A stretch of 64,000 bases of DNA from Exiguobacterium sp018617385. GTDB lineage: Bacteria > Bacillota > Bacilli > Exiguobacteriales > Exiguobacteriaceae. The position numbers were made by a program, and so were the translations under genes. The notes under the pieces were generated by a model, which saw only the letters and a program-made list of their open reading frames with translations, was not told where the DNA came from and ran no database searches. Position 1 is the first letter of the stretch; each line of letters starts with the position of its first letter. Below, piece by piece: positions 49,755 through 59,196 of the stretch. The stretch lies in contig NZ_JACSKA010000001.1 of NCBI RefSeq assembly GCF_018617385.1, positions 310,001 through 374,000 of the forward strand. The letters run 5' to 3'.

Positions 49755-50939
49755 ATGAATCCTGCAATCATTGGAACGGCTTTATTGTCGATTTTCTTAC
49801 CGTTGAGTTGTCTGTTAGGAGTGCGCGCCTTTCAATTGTTTCGAATTCATACGCGATTACGTGCAGGCTTGTTCTCTGCCCGTCATGCGTTGCGCACCGC
49901 CAAACATCATCCCGGTCGTCAGTTCGATATACTAGACCCCATTTATCGCGGTGTCGTCTTTCAGCTCAATGGACGAAATTTGATGAAACGCCATCAACTT
50001 GAACAAGCTGTTAACGATGAGTTAAATCGCATACTAAAGTACGGCTGGCTATCTTCGTTTGCTTTATTTGGAAGATGGGCATTGACCATCATTTTTCTTG
50101 CGATTGCCGGGGTGAGTGGAAGCATTATCACCCAAGAAGCGAAGGCGTTTGATATGGCGAATTGGTTCGGTTCCAAACAAATCGAAAGTGAAACAACGGT
50201 ACTCGGTAAGACGTTCAAGTTGCCGTATGAGATTGATTCACCGGAAACACTCGGGACGGCTATTGCGTATCATATGACTCGATTTGATGAAACATTTTCT
50301 CTTCCCTATACAGGGGACAAGGAAAACATGCAGCAGATGCTGGATGGCGCGTGGGAATGGATTGAGCGGCATCATATTTACGTGTATCGCTTGTCGCGTG
50401 GAGGAGAAACAAAATGGGTTGAACAAAATGGTACTGTAACTCTGGAGATGACACTCAACTATGACATGACCGCATCTGAGGCATCGAAAGTACAAAAGCG
50501 CATCCTCGAGGTAATCCGTGATATGCCTAAAGATCTGGACGAGGTCGGTAAGGTTAAATACGTCAATGATTACGTTGTATCCCATACCACCTACAATTTA
50601 GACAGTGAGGCGAGCCCGTATACCCCTTACTCCATCTTGTTCAACGGGGAGGGAGTATGTGAAGGCTACGCACTGACTACCCTCTTGTTGTTAGATGCGG
50701 CGGGTATCGAAGCGCGTTACATTTCTGGGGAAGTGCCAAGCGGTCTTCATGCGTGGAATCTGGTCCGCGTGAACAATGAATGGTACCATCTCGACACGAC
50801 GTGGAACGACCCGGTCCCGAATCAGCCGGGGAACGGACGGGACGACTATTTTCTCGTTTCTGATACGACGCTCCGAGCGGACCACAAGTGGGAATCCGGT
50901 CATTATCCGGTGACGGCGGTCCATGATTTAAAGCAATGA
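49755..50939 (+). CDS. Membrane protein with transglutaminase-like (TGc) domain
   Basis: A 394-residue protein with an N-terminal helix (residues 4-26), a second membrane segment (about 100-125; WALTIIFLAIAGVSGSIITQ), a middle extracellular part, and a C-terminal transglutaminase/protease-like domain. The cysteine-histidine-aspartate triad is visible as GVCEGYA (C302), LHAWNLV (H332) and YHLDTTWND (D347), a complete set. Such bacterial TGc proteins act on extracellular peptides or proteins, often at the cell wall; the reaction here is unknown. GAGGGTGG precedes the ATG. A terminator follows, separating it from the capsule operon. Confidence 0.83.
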   Translation: MNPAIIGTALLSIFLPLSCLLGVRAFQLFRIHTRLRAGLFSARHALRTAKHHPGRQFDILDPIYRGVVFQLNGRNLMKRHQLEQAVNDELNRILKYGWLSSFALFGRWALTIIFLAIAGVSGSIITQEAKAFDMANWFGSKQIESETTVLGKTFKLPYEIDSPETLGTAIAYHMTRFDETFSLPYTGDKENMQQMLDGAWEWIERHHIYVYRLSRGGETKWVEQNGTVTLEMTLNYDMTASEASKVQKRILEVIRDMPKDLDEVGKVKYVNDYVVSHTTYNLDSEASPYTPYSILFNGEGVCEGYALTTLLLLDAAGIEARYISGEVPSGLHAWNLVRVNNEWYHLDTTWNDPVPNQPGNGRDDYFLVSDTTLRADHKWESGHYPVTAVHDLKQ

Positions 50940-50971
50940 ATTGAATCATTCAATCAACTCAAAGTACCAGC

Positions 50972-51003
50972 AAAGTGAGGGGGCAGTCCCTCACTTTTTT
51001 GTT
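50972..51003 (+). terminator. Intrinsic terminator before the exopolysaccharide operon
   Basis: AAAGTGAGGG (50972-50981), six-base loop, CCCTCACTTT (50988-50997), then T-rich tail. Confidence 0.88.
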
Positions 51004-51056
51004 TTGTCTTCATGACTGAAATGAAAAAGAAGAAAGCGGAACGGCATCATGACATG

Positions 51057-51076
51057 ATGTTGCGAAAAAATGATAA
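51057..51076 (+). repeat. 20-base direct repeat, left copy
   Basis: ATGTTGCGAAAAAATGATAA occurs here, about 100 bases before the chain-length gene, and again without mismatch at 59180-59199, across the stop codon of the phosphoglycosyl transferase gene. The two copies bracket the block from the chain-length regulator to the phosphoglycosyl transferase. Confidence 0.8.
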
Positions 51077-51177
51077 ATCCTTCTTTCCGATTATCAAGAT
51101 GAAGGGGGTAAGAAGGTACTACAGTTAACCTGCGCCTGATTTCGGTCATTTAATCTGTCTGTAGGGAGGAAACCAAC

Positions 51178-51936
51178 ATGAAGGAACAAACGACGATCGT
51201 GGGCGATCTCGTGGAAGTTCTCAAGAAAAGTAAGAAGTGGATGTTCGTGAGTATGGTTCTCGTCGGACTCCTGGCTTACTATGTGAGCACTTCATTCATC
51301 CAGCCGAAATATGAGGCGTCCACACAAGTTCTACTCGTTACACAACAAGAAGACAACCGCGTAGACAGTTCGGAAGTGTTATCCTCGCTCTCACTTGTCA
51401 ATACGTATCGCGTCATCATGAAGAGTCCGGCTGTTCTTGAGAAGGTAAAAGAACAGGTGCCGAACGCACCAGACCCGCTCTCGGAGGCGCTCACCGTAGA
51501 AAGTGAAGAGGAATCGCAAGTCATCAATGTGTTCGTCACCGCGAACGACCCCGTCGTAGCAGCGGAAACGGCCAATGTGATCAGTGAAGTGTTCGTTTCT
51601 GAAATCCCGGATCTGATGAACATCGACAACGTTCGAATTTTATCTCCAGCCGAAATTCCGGAGGCGCCGGTCTCGCCGAACGTGCTACTCAATACGGCGA
51701 TCGGTCTATTCGCCGGATTCCTGTTGGGTGGATTCATCGGTCTGTTACGCCACGTCTTTGATAAACGCATCCGGAACGAGCAAGAAGCGGAACGGTTGCT
51801 GGACTTGCCGGTCATCGGATCGATTCCGACAATCGAACGTCGGGACTTGAAAACGAAAAATGTGAAAGAAGCGACACCCCAAGTGAAAGGAGACGTTTCG
51901 CATGTTCGGTCGAAAAAAGAACGCCAATCGTCTTGA
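51178..51936 (+). CDS. Polysaccharide chain-length regulator / kinase adaptor (Wzz/CapA type)
   Basis: A 252-residue membrane protein with two transmembrane helices (about 21-41 and 170-192) around an extracellular segment, the layout of YwqC/CapA/CpsC. The Wzz domain starts at about residue 8, and the family's proline-rich stretch precedes helix two (SPAEIPEAPVSPNVLLNTAIGLFAGFLLG). It activates the downstream tyrosine kinase and sets polymer length. GGGAGGAAA precedes the ATG. Its last 35 bases overlap the kinase gene, a strong translational coupling. It is the first gene of the capsule operon proper. Confidence 0.93.
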   Translation: MKEQTTIVGDLVEVLKKSKKWMFVSMVLVGLLAYYVSTSFIQPKYEASTQVLLVTQQEDNRVDSSEVLSSLSLVNTYRVIMKSPAVLEKVKEQVPNAPDPLSEALTVESEEESQVINVFVTANDPVVAAETANVISEVFVSEIPDLMNIDNVRILSPAEIPEAPVSPNVLLNTAIGLFAGFLLGGFIGLLRHVFDKRIRNEQEAERLLDLPVIGSIPTIERRDLKTKNVKEATPQVKGDVSHVRSKKERQSS

Positions 51937-52600
51937 TTATAAAAAACGGGATCTCGTCACGTTGGCGAATCCGAAGTCACCGATCTCTGAACAATATCGG
52001 ACGATTCGGACCAATCTAGAGTTCACGTCCGTCGGTCATAAATTACAGATGATCACCATCACTTCCGCCTCGTCCGGGGAAGGGAAGTCGACCACGGCAG
52101 CGAACCTAGGGGTCGTCTATGCGCAACTCGGAAAAAATGTCGTCATCATCGATTGTGATATGCGCAAACCGACGGCACACCAAACGTTCCAGTTGTCAGC
52201 CCATGCGGGACTATCTACCGTATTGGCCGGTCGGGTCACCCTCGAACATGCGCTCCAAAAAACGGATATCCCGCGCCTCACTTTGCTTGCGGCCGGTCCA
52301 ATTCCACCGAATCCGACCGAGTTGATCGCCTCGTCACGCATGACGGACCTCCTCAATGATTTGCGTGAGCAGTTTGATATCGTGATCGTCGATACGCCTC
52401 CGATGATGCACGTCGCCGATGCTCGACTGTTGGCCAACGTATCCGACGGGACGATTCTCGTGATCGGCTGCGAGAACTCAGATCGTCAGCTCGTCCTGAA
52501 GGCGAAAGAACAACTTGAACGGACCGGGTCACAACTTCTCGGACTCGTGCTCAACAAGCGTTCTTCTCGTGATACGAACACCTACTACGCATACGAGTGA
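51902..52600 (+). CDS. Bacterial tyrosine kinase, CpsD/CapB/YwqD type
   Basis: A 232-residue ATPase with the BY-kinase motifs: Walker A SGEGKST (58-64), Walker A' VVIIDCDMRKP and Walker B FDIVIVDTPP. The C terminus carries the tyrosine cluster that is autophosphorylated (Y228, Y229, Y231). SEQYRTIRTNLEF at 29-41 is the usual contact to the next subunit in the ring. Phosphorylation cycles, reversed by the CpsB phosphatase at 46602-47369, control polymer length. The start lies inside the preceding gene behind AAAGGAG. Confidence 0.95.
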   Translation: MFGRKKNANRLDYKKRDLVTLANPKSPISEQYRTIRTNLEFTSVGHKLQMITITSASSGEGKSTTAANLGVVYAQLGKNVVIIDCDMRKPTAHQTFQLSAHAGLSTVLAGRVTLEHALQKTDIPRLTLLAAGPIPPNPTELIASSRMTDLLNDLREQFDIVIVDTPPMMHVADARLLANVSDGTILVIGCENSDRQLVLKAKEQLERTGSQLLGLVLNKRSSRDTNTYYAYE

Positions 52601-52610
52601 GGTGTCAGAC

Positions 52611-53825
52611 ATGAATATTCTTCACATCAATGCCATCAACGAAGTGAAAAGCACCGGTCGGATGTGTAAAGAGCTCGCATCCGTTCATGCCTCTTATGGA
52701 CACCACGTCCGAATCGCCCATGCGACCGGACCAGTGACCGAGACGAGTGTGGTGGTTGGACAGGCGTGGGAAACGAAACGGCATGCCCTCCACGCCCGCG
52801 TGACGGGGCGTCAAGGTTATACGTCCAAACGATCGACCGCTGACTTGATCGCTTTCATGGACAGTTTCCGGCCGGACGTGGTTCATCTTCATAATCTTCA
52901 CGCCAATTACCTTCATCTTCAGACGTTGTTTGAGTATTTGGCGAAGCGGGACATCGCCACCGTCATGACGCTTCACGACTGCTGGCTATTCACCGGGAAA
53001 TGTACGCACTACACGGCGGTTGGGTGTGAGCGCTGGAAGGACGGATGTGGACAGTGCCCGCTCTTAAAAAAAGACATCCCGAGCTGGTTTTTAGACCGGA
53101 CCGGCGAGATGTTGGCGGACAAGCGACAATGGTTCGATGCCATCCCTCGCTTGGCGGTAGTCGGAGTGTCGGATTGGATCACGATGGAAGCCCACTTCTC
53201 GATTTTGCAACATGCGTCCATCATTCGTCGCATCCACAACTGGGTCGATTTGGAGACGTTCACGCCGATAGAGCCAGTCCCACTTCGGGCACGCCTCGGG
53301 TTGACGGGACAGCACATTCTTCTCGGGGTGGCGAGCCATTGGACCGAGGCGAAAGGATTGTCTGCCTTCCTGGAGTTGGCCAAGGCCAGACCGTCCGACC
53401 AAATCGTCTTAGTCGGACAGATGCCAGAACAACATGACCTGCCGGCGAACGTGCTTCACATTCAAGAGACGCATGACCCGAGCGAATTGGCTTCGTACTA
53501 TGCCGCGGCAGACGTCTTGTTGAACCTGTCAGAGGAAGAGTCATTTGGAAACGTGACGGCAGAGGCGATCGCATGCGGCACGCCAGTCCTCGTCCTCGAT
53601 TCCACGGCCAGTCCGGAACTCGTGACCGAACGGACCGGCGTCGTCGTCGCCACGCGATCGGTCAACGATGTGATGGACGGACTCGATCGTCTCCATCACG
53701 CCTCGATCTCACGAATCGCTTGTGCGAACGAAGCGCGTCAACGGTTCGACTTGTTCGACCGGGCACAGGATTACCTGCACGTGTACGAGGAGCTGCAAAC
53801 CGAGAAAGTGAGGAACGCCTTATGA
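52611..53825 (+). CDS. Glycosyltransferase, GT4 family
   Basis: A 404-residue GT-B glycosyltransferase: NILHINAINEVKSTGRMCKELASVHASYGHHVRI, VVHLHNLHANYLHLQTLFEYL, TLHDCWLFTGKCTHY, HNWVDLETF, ILLGVASHWTEAKGLSAFLELA, and SEEESFGNVTAEAIACGTPVLVLDSTASPELV with the E-x7-E donor site. The internal CTHY...GCERWKDGCGQCP stretch is typical of GT4 enzymes of capsule and colanic-acid type that carry a cysteine cluster. Donor and acceptor are unknown. It starts 10 bases after the kinase stop; an earlier in-frame start inside the kinase gene is rejected. It overlaps the next gene by ATGA. Confidence 0.9.
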   Translation: MNILHINAINEVKSTGRMCKELASVHASYGHHVRIAHATGPVTETSVVVGQAWETKRHALHARVTGRQGYTSKRSTADLIAFMDSFRPDVVHLHNLHANYLHLQTLFEYLAKRDIATVMTLHDCWLFTGKCTHYTAVGCERWKDGCGQCPLLKKDIPSWFLDRTGEMLADKRQWFDAIPRLAVVGVSDWITMEAHFSILQHASIIRRIHNWVDLETFTPIEPVPLRARLGLTGQHILLGVASHWTEAKGLSAFLELAKARPSDQIVLVGQMPEQHDLPANVLHIQETHDPSELASYYAAADVLLNLSEEESFGNVTAEAIACGTPVLVLDSTASPELVTERTGVVVATRSVNDVMDGLDRLHHASISRIACANEARQRFDLFDRAQDYLHVYEELQTEKVRNAL

Positions 53826-54748
53826 CACCACTCGTATCCATCATCATCCCCGTCTATAACGGGAGCGATTATTTACGGACATGTATCGACAGCGCCTTGG
53901 CCCAGACGCATCCAGCGATTGAAGTGATCGTCGTCAACGACGGCTCGACCGATGACGGAAAAACGGCGGCGATTGCCACAAGTTACGGTAAGCGAATTCG
54001 CTACGTGGAAAAGGAGAATGGGGGCGTCTCGAGTGCGTTAAATCGTGGAATTGAAGAGATGAGCGGAGACTATTTCTCCTGGCTCAGCCACGATGACGTG
54101 TATGCGCCGACAAAGATCGAACGACAGCTCGCCGTATTGCGCGAGCAACATCTCCCGATGAACCAGACGATCGTCGTGACAGGGACGGCGTTCATTGACG
54201 AAAAGGGGGAGGCGATCCGACGGGTGCAACGGAAAGTGAGCGGATTCTATTCGAGTCAGGACATGTTCCGTCACTTGCTGTTGTCCTCGACTTTGAACGG
54301 ATGCGCGCTCTTGATTCCGCGACAAGCGTTCGAACATCGGCGTTTTTCGTTAGAGGACCGCTTCATTCAAGACTGGATCTGCTGGGTCGAGTTGGCGCTC
54401 GACGGGTTCGACTTTTACGTCATGCGTGAGCCGCTCGTCTATTCACGGATTCACGGCGAGCAACAGACGAAAAAAATCGCACACCGGGCCACGATGGAAT
54501 CGAATCGCTATTTGAAGCGGCTACTCCAGGACGTCGAGGTGCGTGATAACGGGGAGGAATTGACCGCTATCATTCTGAAGCACACGTTCAAGGAAAATGC
54601 GGCGGACGTACGGGAACAGTACTTAACGACACATGATGTGAATCGTTACTTTGGACCGATGGAATATCGGTGGCTTCGCTGGAACGGCATCTTGTTTTCA
54701 AACCTGCTGTCTCTATATCGGGGGATGACCAATCTGATCTATCGCTAG
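53822..54748 (+). CDS. Glycosyltransferase, GT2 family
   Basis: A 308-residue GT-A glycosyltransferase: PLVSIIIPVYNGSDYLRTCIDSALAQTHPAIEVIVVNDGSTDDGKT, ENGGVSSALNRGIEEMSGDYFSWLSHDDVY (D-D of the DxD metal site) and FIQDWICWVELALDGFDFYVM for the acceptor side. It adds one sugar of the repeat unit on the cytoplasmic face. Start ATG at 53822 overlaps the previous stop (ATGA) and gives the standard GT2 N terminus. Followed after 15 bases by the polymerase gene. Confidence 0.92.
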   Translation: MTPLVSIIIPVYNGSDYLRTCIDSALAQTHPAIEVIVVNDGSTDDGKTAAIATSYGKRIRYVEKENGGVSSALNRGIEEMSGDYFSWLSHDDVYAPTKIERQLAVLREQHLPMNQTIVVTGTAFIDEKGEAIRRVQRKVSGFYSSQDMFRHLLLSSTLNGCALLIPRQAFEHRRFSLEDRFIQDWICWVELALDGFDFYVMREPLVYSRIHGEQQTKKIAHRATMESNRYLKRLLQDVEVRDNGEELTAIILKHTFKENAADVREQYLTTHDVNRYFGPMEYRWLRWNGILFSNLLSLYRGMTNLIYR

Positions 54749-54763
54749 AAAGGAGGGATTGAG

Positions 54764-55810
54764 ATGACGATCTATTTAGTCAATATGGCGCTGTTGGTCG
54801 GTTGGGGAATGTTGTTGATCCGTCACGAGATTCCGAGTCGCCGGGCTTGGTTCGTATCGTTCGCCACGATTCAATGGATCGTCTTGTCAGGCTTCCGAGA
54901 CGTCACGGTCGGGGCCGATACGGCGCAGTACAAGGCACTCTTCCTGCAGTCGCAAACGTTGCCGCTCGGTGCGTTCACGGACCGTTTCTTTGAAATCGTC
55001 TTCACGGAGAGCGAGGACCCGGGGTTCTACCTGTTCCAACGTCTCATCCAGTACGTGATCACGGACTATCAAGTGTATCTCGTGCTCATCGCGATGATCT
55101 TCATGATCCCGCTCGGCTATTTCATCTACAAATACTCGAGCGAACCGCTCATCAGCTTCCTGCTCTTTTCGGTCCTCTTCTACGAATTCTTCGCCGTCAC
55201 CGGGTTACGGCAAACGGTGGCGACCGCGCTCGTCGTGCTCGTCGGCTACCATTTCGTGCGGGCGCGGAAGTTGGGCTGGTTCCTCCTGCTCGTATGCATC
55301 GCCATGACGATTCATAAATCTTCGCTCATCTTCGTCCCGTTCTACTTTTTAGCGAACAAGCAACTGACCAAAGCGTATTTGATGACCATGTTCGGGGTCA
55401 TCGTCGGATTGTTCGTCTTCCGGAATCCATTCTTCGACCTGCTCGTCCAAGTGTCTGGCTACGATACGTACAGCGCCATGGACGGGGCCGGGGCGGTCAA
55501 CTTCAGTCTGATGTTGCTCTCCGTCCTCTTCGTGGCATTATGGCGGAAAGAGCAAATTCTAGCGAACAATCCATCCGCCATCCATTTCTTCAATGCGCTG
55601 TTGCTCGCCGCCTGTCTCTTGCCGTTGACGTTCTTGAACCCATCCATGATGAGGCTCGTCCAATACTTCTCGCTCTTCCTGCTGTTGATGATTCCGGAGA
55701 TTGTCGGCACGTTCGAGCGGCGGGAACGACTCGTCGTCTATTACTCGGCGGTCATGTTGCTCGGTCTCTTGTTCATTCGCGAAGCGCCGGTGTATTCGTT
55801 CTTTTGGTAA
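54764..55810 (+). CDS. Polysaccharide polymerase, EpsG/Wzy type
   Basis: A 348-residue membrane protein with about ten transmembrane segments. The EpsG-family pattern GFRDVTVGADTAQYKALF near residues 43-60 and the central large loop (EDPGFYLFQRLIQYVITDYQVYL) identify it. It would join lipid-linked repeat units outside the membrane after flipping. AAAGGAGGGA precedes the ATG. The gene sits between a GT2 and the flippase, as expected of a Wzy-dependent locus. Confidence 0.9.
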   Translation: MTIYLVNMALLVGWGMLLIRHEIPSRRAWFVSFATIQWIVLSGFRDVTVGADTAQYKALFLQSQTLPLGAFTDRFFEIVFTESEDPGFYLFQRLIQYVITDYQVYLVLIAMIFMIPLGYFIYKYSSEPLISFLLFSVLFYEFFAVTGLRQTVATALVVLVGYHFVRARKLGWFLLLVCIAMTIHKSSLIFVPFYFLANKQLTKAYLMTMFGVIVGLFVFRNPFFDLLVQVSGYDTYSAMDGAGAVNFSLMLLSVLFVALWRKEQILANNPSAIHFFNALLLAACLLPLTFLNPSMMRLVQYFSLFLLLMIPEIVGTFERRERLVVYYSAVMLLGLLFIREAPVYSFFW

Positions 55811-55828
55811 CACGAGGAGGTGAAGCAT

Positions 55829-57391
55829 ATGTCGACACGCATGACGCTAGACGAGGCAGCCAGTAACCGTAAAATCAAGATCGGGGCGGTCATGTCCTAC
55901 ACGCAAATCTTTTTCGGCATCTTATCCGGTCTCATCTATACGCCGTGGATGATTCATGAGATCGGGCAGGCGAGTTACGGGTTGTATATGCTGACCATCT
56001 CGCTCATCAGTATGTTCGCGATGGACTTCGGGCTCGATGCGGCCGTCTCACGATTCATGAGCAAGTATATGGCGGAGGGGGACCACGAGCGGGCAGGACG
56101 ATTTTTAGGCATCGCCTATAAACTGTTCATCGCCATCTCGCTCGTCCTCTTCCTCATCCTCACCGTCGTCTACTTCTTCTTGGACTCGATTTACTCGAGT
56201 CTGACGGCGACCGAGCTCGAACAGTTGAAAGTGCTCTATGTGATCGCGGGACTGTTCATCGTCGTCTCGTTCCCGACGAAGCCATTCTCTGGCATTCTCG
56301 TATCCCATGAACAGTTCCTCTTCTCGAGTGCCCTGCATCTTGCTGAGAAGGTCGGGACGGTCGCTTTGATGGTCGCCGCGCTTCTTCTCGGCTATGGGTT
56401 GTACGCCCTCGTCATCGTCAATGCGCTGGTCGGCACGATCGTCTTACTCATCGAGTACGTCTTCATTCGGCGCAAGACTCTCGTCCGTGCCAACTTTCAG
56501 AATCGAGAGAAGGGGATTTATCGGGACATCTTTAGCTTCACGTCCTGGAGCACGATCACGCTCGTCGCCCAACGCTTCGTGTTGAACATCACCCCGAGCC
56601 TACTGGGGATTCTAGCAGGCAGTGCCTCGATCGCCCTCTTTTCCGTCGGGATGGTCATCGAAGGGTATGTCTGGACCATCGCGGCCTCGCTCGGTTACTT
56701 ATTCCTTCCGAAGGTCAGTCGAATGTTGTCCCGAAACGATCGTGAGGCCATCGGCTACCTCTTCGTCCGCATCGGTCGGATTCAACTGTATATCGTCGGA
56801 CTCATCCTCGCCTCGTTCTTCATCCTCGGTCGCGAGTTCATGCACCTATGGGTCGGACCAGACTTCACCGACTCCTACGTCATCGCCCTTCTCTTGATTG
56901 CACCGAGTGTGATCACGTTGACGCAAGACATCGGCAATACGACACTCATTGCCGAGAACAAAGTGAAGTATCGGGCGTTCGCCGCCCTCATCGTAGCCGC
57001 CATCAGTATGACGCTCTCACCACTGTTGATTCCACACTTTGGTCCGATCGGTGCGGCCATCGCCATTTGCATCGGCAACATCGTCGGGCTCGTTTTCTAT
57101 ATGAACGTGATTTACCATCGGGTCCTCGGTCTCGACATCCTCGGTTTTTTCCGCAAGTGTCATCTGAAGCTCTTACCCGGCATTCTCTTGTACACGCTCA
57201 TCGGCTGGGGGATTCAGTTCTTCTTCCCGTCCTCGAATTGGTTCGGCTTCGGGTTGAAGGGAATCGTGCTCATCAGTATTTACGCAGTAATCATGTGGGG
57301 ACTCGCATTTGATGAGACGGAGAAAGCTATGTTCCGCCAAGTGTTCGCTCAATTGAAACTACGCATCCTATCCATTCACCACACATCCTAG
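55829..57391 (+). CDS. Repeat-unit flippase, Wzx type
   Basis: A 520-residue membrane protein with about 14 transmembrane segments, of the MOP/PST family: KIGAVMSYTQIFFGILSGLIYTPWMIHEIGQASYGLYMLTISLISMFAMDFGLDAAVSRFMSKY at the N terminus. It would move the undecaprenyl-linked repeat unit outward for Wzy. GAGGAGGTGA precedes the ATG at 55829; a GTG at 55820 lies inside that site and is rejected. The capG gene follows after 11 bases. Confidence 0.93.
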   Translation: MSTRMTLDEAASNRKIKIGAVMSYTQIFFGILSGLIYTPWMIHEIGQASYGLYMLTISLISMFAMDFGLDAAVSRFMSKYMAEGDHERAGRFLGIAYKLFIAISLVLFLILTVVYFFLDSIYSSLTATELEQLKVLYVIAGLFIVVSFPTKPFSGILVSHEQFLFSSALHLAEKVGTVALMVAALLLGYGLYALVIVNALVGTIVLLIEYVFIRRKTLVRANFQNREKGIYRDIFSFTSWSTITLVAQRFVLNITPSLLGILAGSASIALFSVGMVIEGYVWTIAASLGYLFLPKVSRMLSRNDREAIGYLFVRIGRIQLYIVGLILASFFILGREFMHLWVGPDFTDSYVIALLLIAPSVITLTQDIGNTTLIAENKVKYRAFAALIVAAISMTLSPLLIPHFGPIGAAIAICIGNIVGLVFYMNVIYHRVLGLDILGFFRKCHLKLLPGILLYTLIGWGIQFFFPSSNWFGFGLKGIVLISIYAVIMWGLAFDETEKAMFRQVFAQLKLRILSIHHTS

Positions 57392-57402
57392 GAGGGAACA
57401 AG

Positions 57403-58554
57403 ATGAAACGACTCAAGGTCATGACGATTGTTGGCACCAGACCCGAAATCATTCGATTGTCCGCCGTGATGGCACGTCTCGAAGCCTCCGAGGCAATCGA
57501 CCATGTGCTCGTTCATACGGGACAAAACTATGACTATGAATTGAATCAGATTTTCTTTGAAGACTTCGGACTCCGGACACCGGATTATGTGTTAGACGCC
57601 TCGGCGGATGGTCCGATGGCGACGATTGGGAATATCCTCATCGCCATCGATCCCGTGCTCGCATCTGTTCGTCCGGACGCGGTCTTGTTACTCGGGGACA
57701 CGAACAGCTGTCTCGCAGCCATCGCCGCTAAACGTCATCATATCCCCATCTTCCACATGGAAGCGGGGAATCGCTGTTTTGACGAACGAGTCCCGGAAGA
57801 GACGAATCGTCGCATCGTCGACCATATCGCCGACATCAACCTGACCTATAGCGACATCGCACGCGAGTATCTGCTTCGTGAAGGGTTACCGGCGGACCGC
57901 ATCATCAAGACGGGGAGCCCGATGTACGAGGTACTCCACCGGCAACGGGAGAAGATCGAGCGGTCAGACGTGCTCGAGCGGCTCGACTTGGAGCGAGATG
58001 CCTATTTCGTCGTATCGGCCCATCGCGATGAAAACATCAGTGATGACGAGAACTTCTTTGATCTTGTCGACACGCTCGATGCGGTCGCGACCACGTATCA
58101 GCTCCCTCTCATCGTCAGCACCCACCCCCGGACGGCAAAACGTATTCGTGAGAGCGGGGTGCGTCTCCATCCGAACATCCGTACCCTCAAACCGCTCGGC
58201 TTCAGTGACTACGTCCACCTGCAACTCCATGCGAAGGCCGTGTTGTCGGACAGCGGAACCATCAGTGAAGAGAGCTCGATTCTTGGAATTAAAGGATTGA
58301 ATATCCGACAAGCGCACGAGCGTCCGGAGGCGATGGAGGAAGGGGCGGCGATGATGGTCGGATTGAAGCGGGAGCGAGTGCTGCAGGCACTTCGAATTTT
58401 AGAAGAGACGGAAGGACCGATGCGACTCGTGAGCGATTACGCCATGCCGAACGTCTCCGATAAGGTGCTCCGCATCTTGTTGTCCTACACGGACTATGTG
58501 ATGCGAGAGGTGTGGAAACAGCACACGGTGTCGACCGAGAAGAAAGAGGTGTGA
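57403..58554 (+). CDS. capG: UDP-sugar 2-epimerase, CapG/WecB family
   Basis: A 383-residue non-hydrolysing 2-epimerase: KVMTIVGTRPEIIRLSAVMARLE, VHTGQNYDYELNQIFFEDFGL, LLLGDTNSCLAAIAAKRHHIPIFHMEAGNRCFDERVPEETNRRIVDHIADINL, and SAHRDENI and SDSGTISEESSILG further on. The RCFDERVPEE block, in place of the RTGDLxxPxPEE of WecB, suits the CapG/FnlC branch, which makes UDP-L-FucNAc from UDP-N-acetyl-L-pneumosamine/talosamine isomers. CapE and CapF are in the same operon, confirming this. AGGAGGGAA precedes the ATG. Confidence 0.88.
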   Translation: MKRLKVMTIVGTRPEIIRLSAVMARLEASEAIDHVLVHTGQNYDYELNQIFFEDFGLRTPDYVLDASADGPMATIGNILIAIDPVLASVRPDAVLLLGDTNSCLAAIAAKRHHIPIFHMEAGNRCFDERVPEETNRRIVDHIADINLTYSDIAREYLLREGLPADRIIKTGSPMYEVLHRQREKIERSDVLERLDLERDAYFVVSAHRDENISDDENFFDLVDTLDAVATTYQLPLIVSTHPRTAKRIRESGVRLHPNIRTLKPLGFSDYVHLQLHAKAVLSDSGTISEESSILGIKGLNIRQAHERPEAMEEGAAMMVGLKRERVLQALRILEETEGPMRLVSDYAMPNVSDKVLRILLSYTDYVMREVWKQHTVSTEKKEV

Positions 58555-58557
58555 GCT

Positions 58558-59196
58558 ATGGACTATATGACGTTCAAACGAATCTTTGACGGGACGCTCA
58601 GCGGAGTGGCGCTCCTTCTTCTCGCACCGTTCCTGCTCCTCATCGCCCTCTTGATCAAAATCGATTCGAGAGGTCCCGTCTTCTTCAAACAGGAGCGCAT
58701 CGGGTTACGGGAGACACGTTTTTGGATGTATAAGTTCCGGACGATGCATCAGGACACCCCGAACGATGTCCCGACACATTTGTTTAATGACTCGACAAAA
58801 CATATCACGCGCGTCGGGGCGTTTCTTCGCAAGACGAGTCTCGATGAATTGCCACAGCTCGTCAACATTTTAAAAGGCGAGATGGCCATCGTCGGACCGA
58901 GACCCGCACTGTGGAACCAAGATGACTTGGTCGAGGCCCGTCGACAAGTGGGCGCGACAGAAGCGCTACCAGGGCTGACCGGATGGGCACAGGTGAAGGG
59001 TCGCGACGAGCTTCCGATTGAGGTGAAGGCGAAACTCGACGGGGAATACGTGCGCCAGATGAGCTTTTGGTTCGATCTGCGCTGTATCGCCTTGACCGTT
59101 CGGAACGTCTTGCTCCGGGAAGGGATTGTGGAAGGGGCACCCCCACCGAGCCCGTCATCTGAAGAAAAGAAGATGATGCATGTTGCGAAAAAATGA
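58558..59196 (+). CDS. Undecaprenyl-phosphate phosphoglycosyl transferase (monotopic, PglC/CapM type)
   Basis: A 212-residue membrane-associated enzyme starting repeat-unit synthesis by moving a sugar-1-phosphate to undecaprenyl phosphate. It has the single N-terminal re-entrant helix (TFKRIFDGTLSGVALLLLAPFLLLIALLIKI), the basic FKQERIGLRETRFWMYKFRTM block, the catalytic D-E pair in KTSLDELPQLVNILKGEMAIVGPRP and the PGLTGWAQVKGRDELP element. The C-terminal tail (PPPSPSSEEKKMMHVAKK) is unusual and ends within a 20-base repeat. It is short like PglC, with no extra N-terminal domain. The sugar could be FucNAc or a related acetamido sugar. Confidence 0.93.
   Translation: MDYMTFKRIFDGTLSGVALLLLAPFLLLIALLIKIDSRGPVFFKQERIGLRETRFWMYKFRTMHQDTPNDVPTHLFNDSTKHITRVGAFLRKTSLDELPQLVNILKGEMAIVGPRPALWNQDDLVEARRQVGATEALPGLTGWAQVKGRDELPIEVKAKLDGEYVRQMSFWFDLRCIALTVRNVLLREGIVEGAPPPSPSSEEKKMMHVAKK

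Noticed and set aside
51021..51128. Short open frame of 35 codons before the chain-length gene
   Set aside because: No ribosome binding site, no recognisable protein, and it crosses the 20-base repeat in a different frame from the other copy.
53573..53821. Longer N terminus for the GT2 protein reaching into the GT4 gene
   Set aside because: Arg/Gly-rich shadow sequence; the ATG at 53822 gives the normal GT2 opening and couples to the previous stop.
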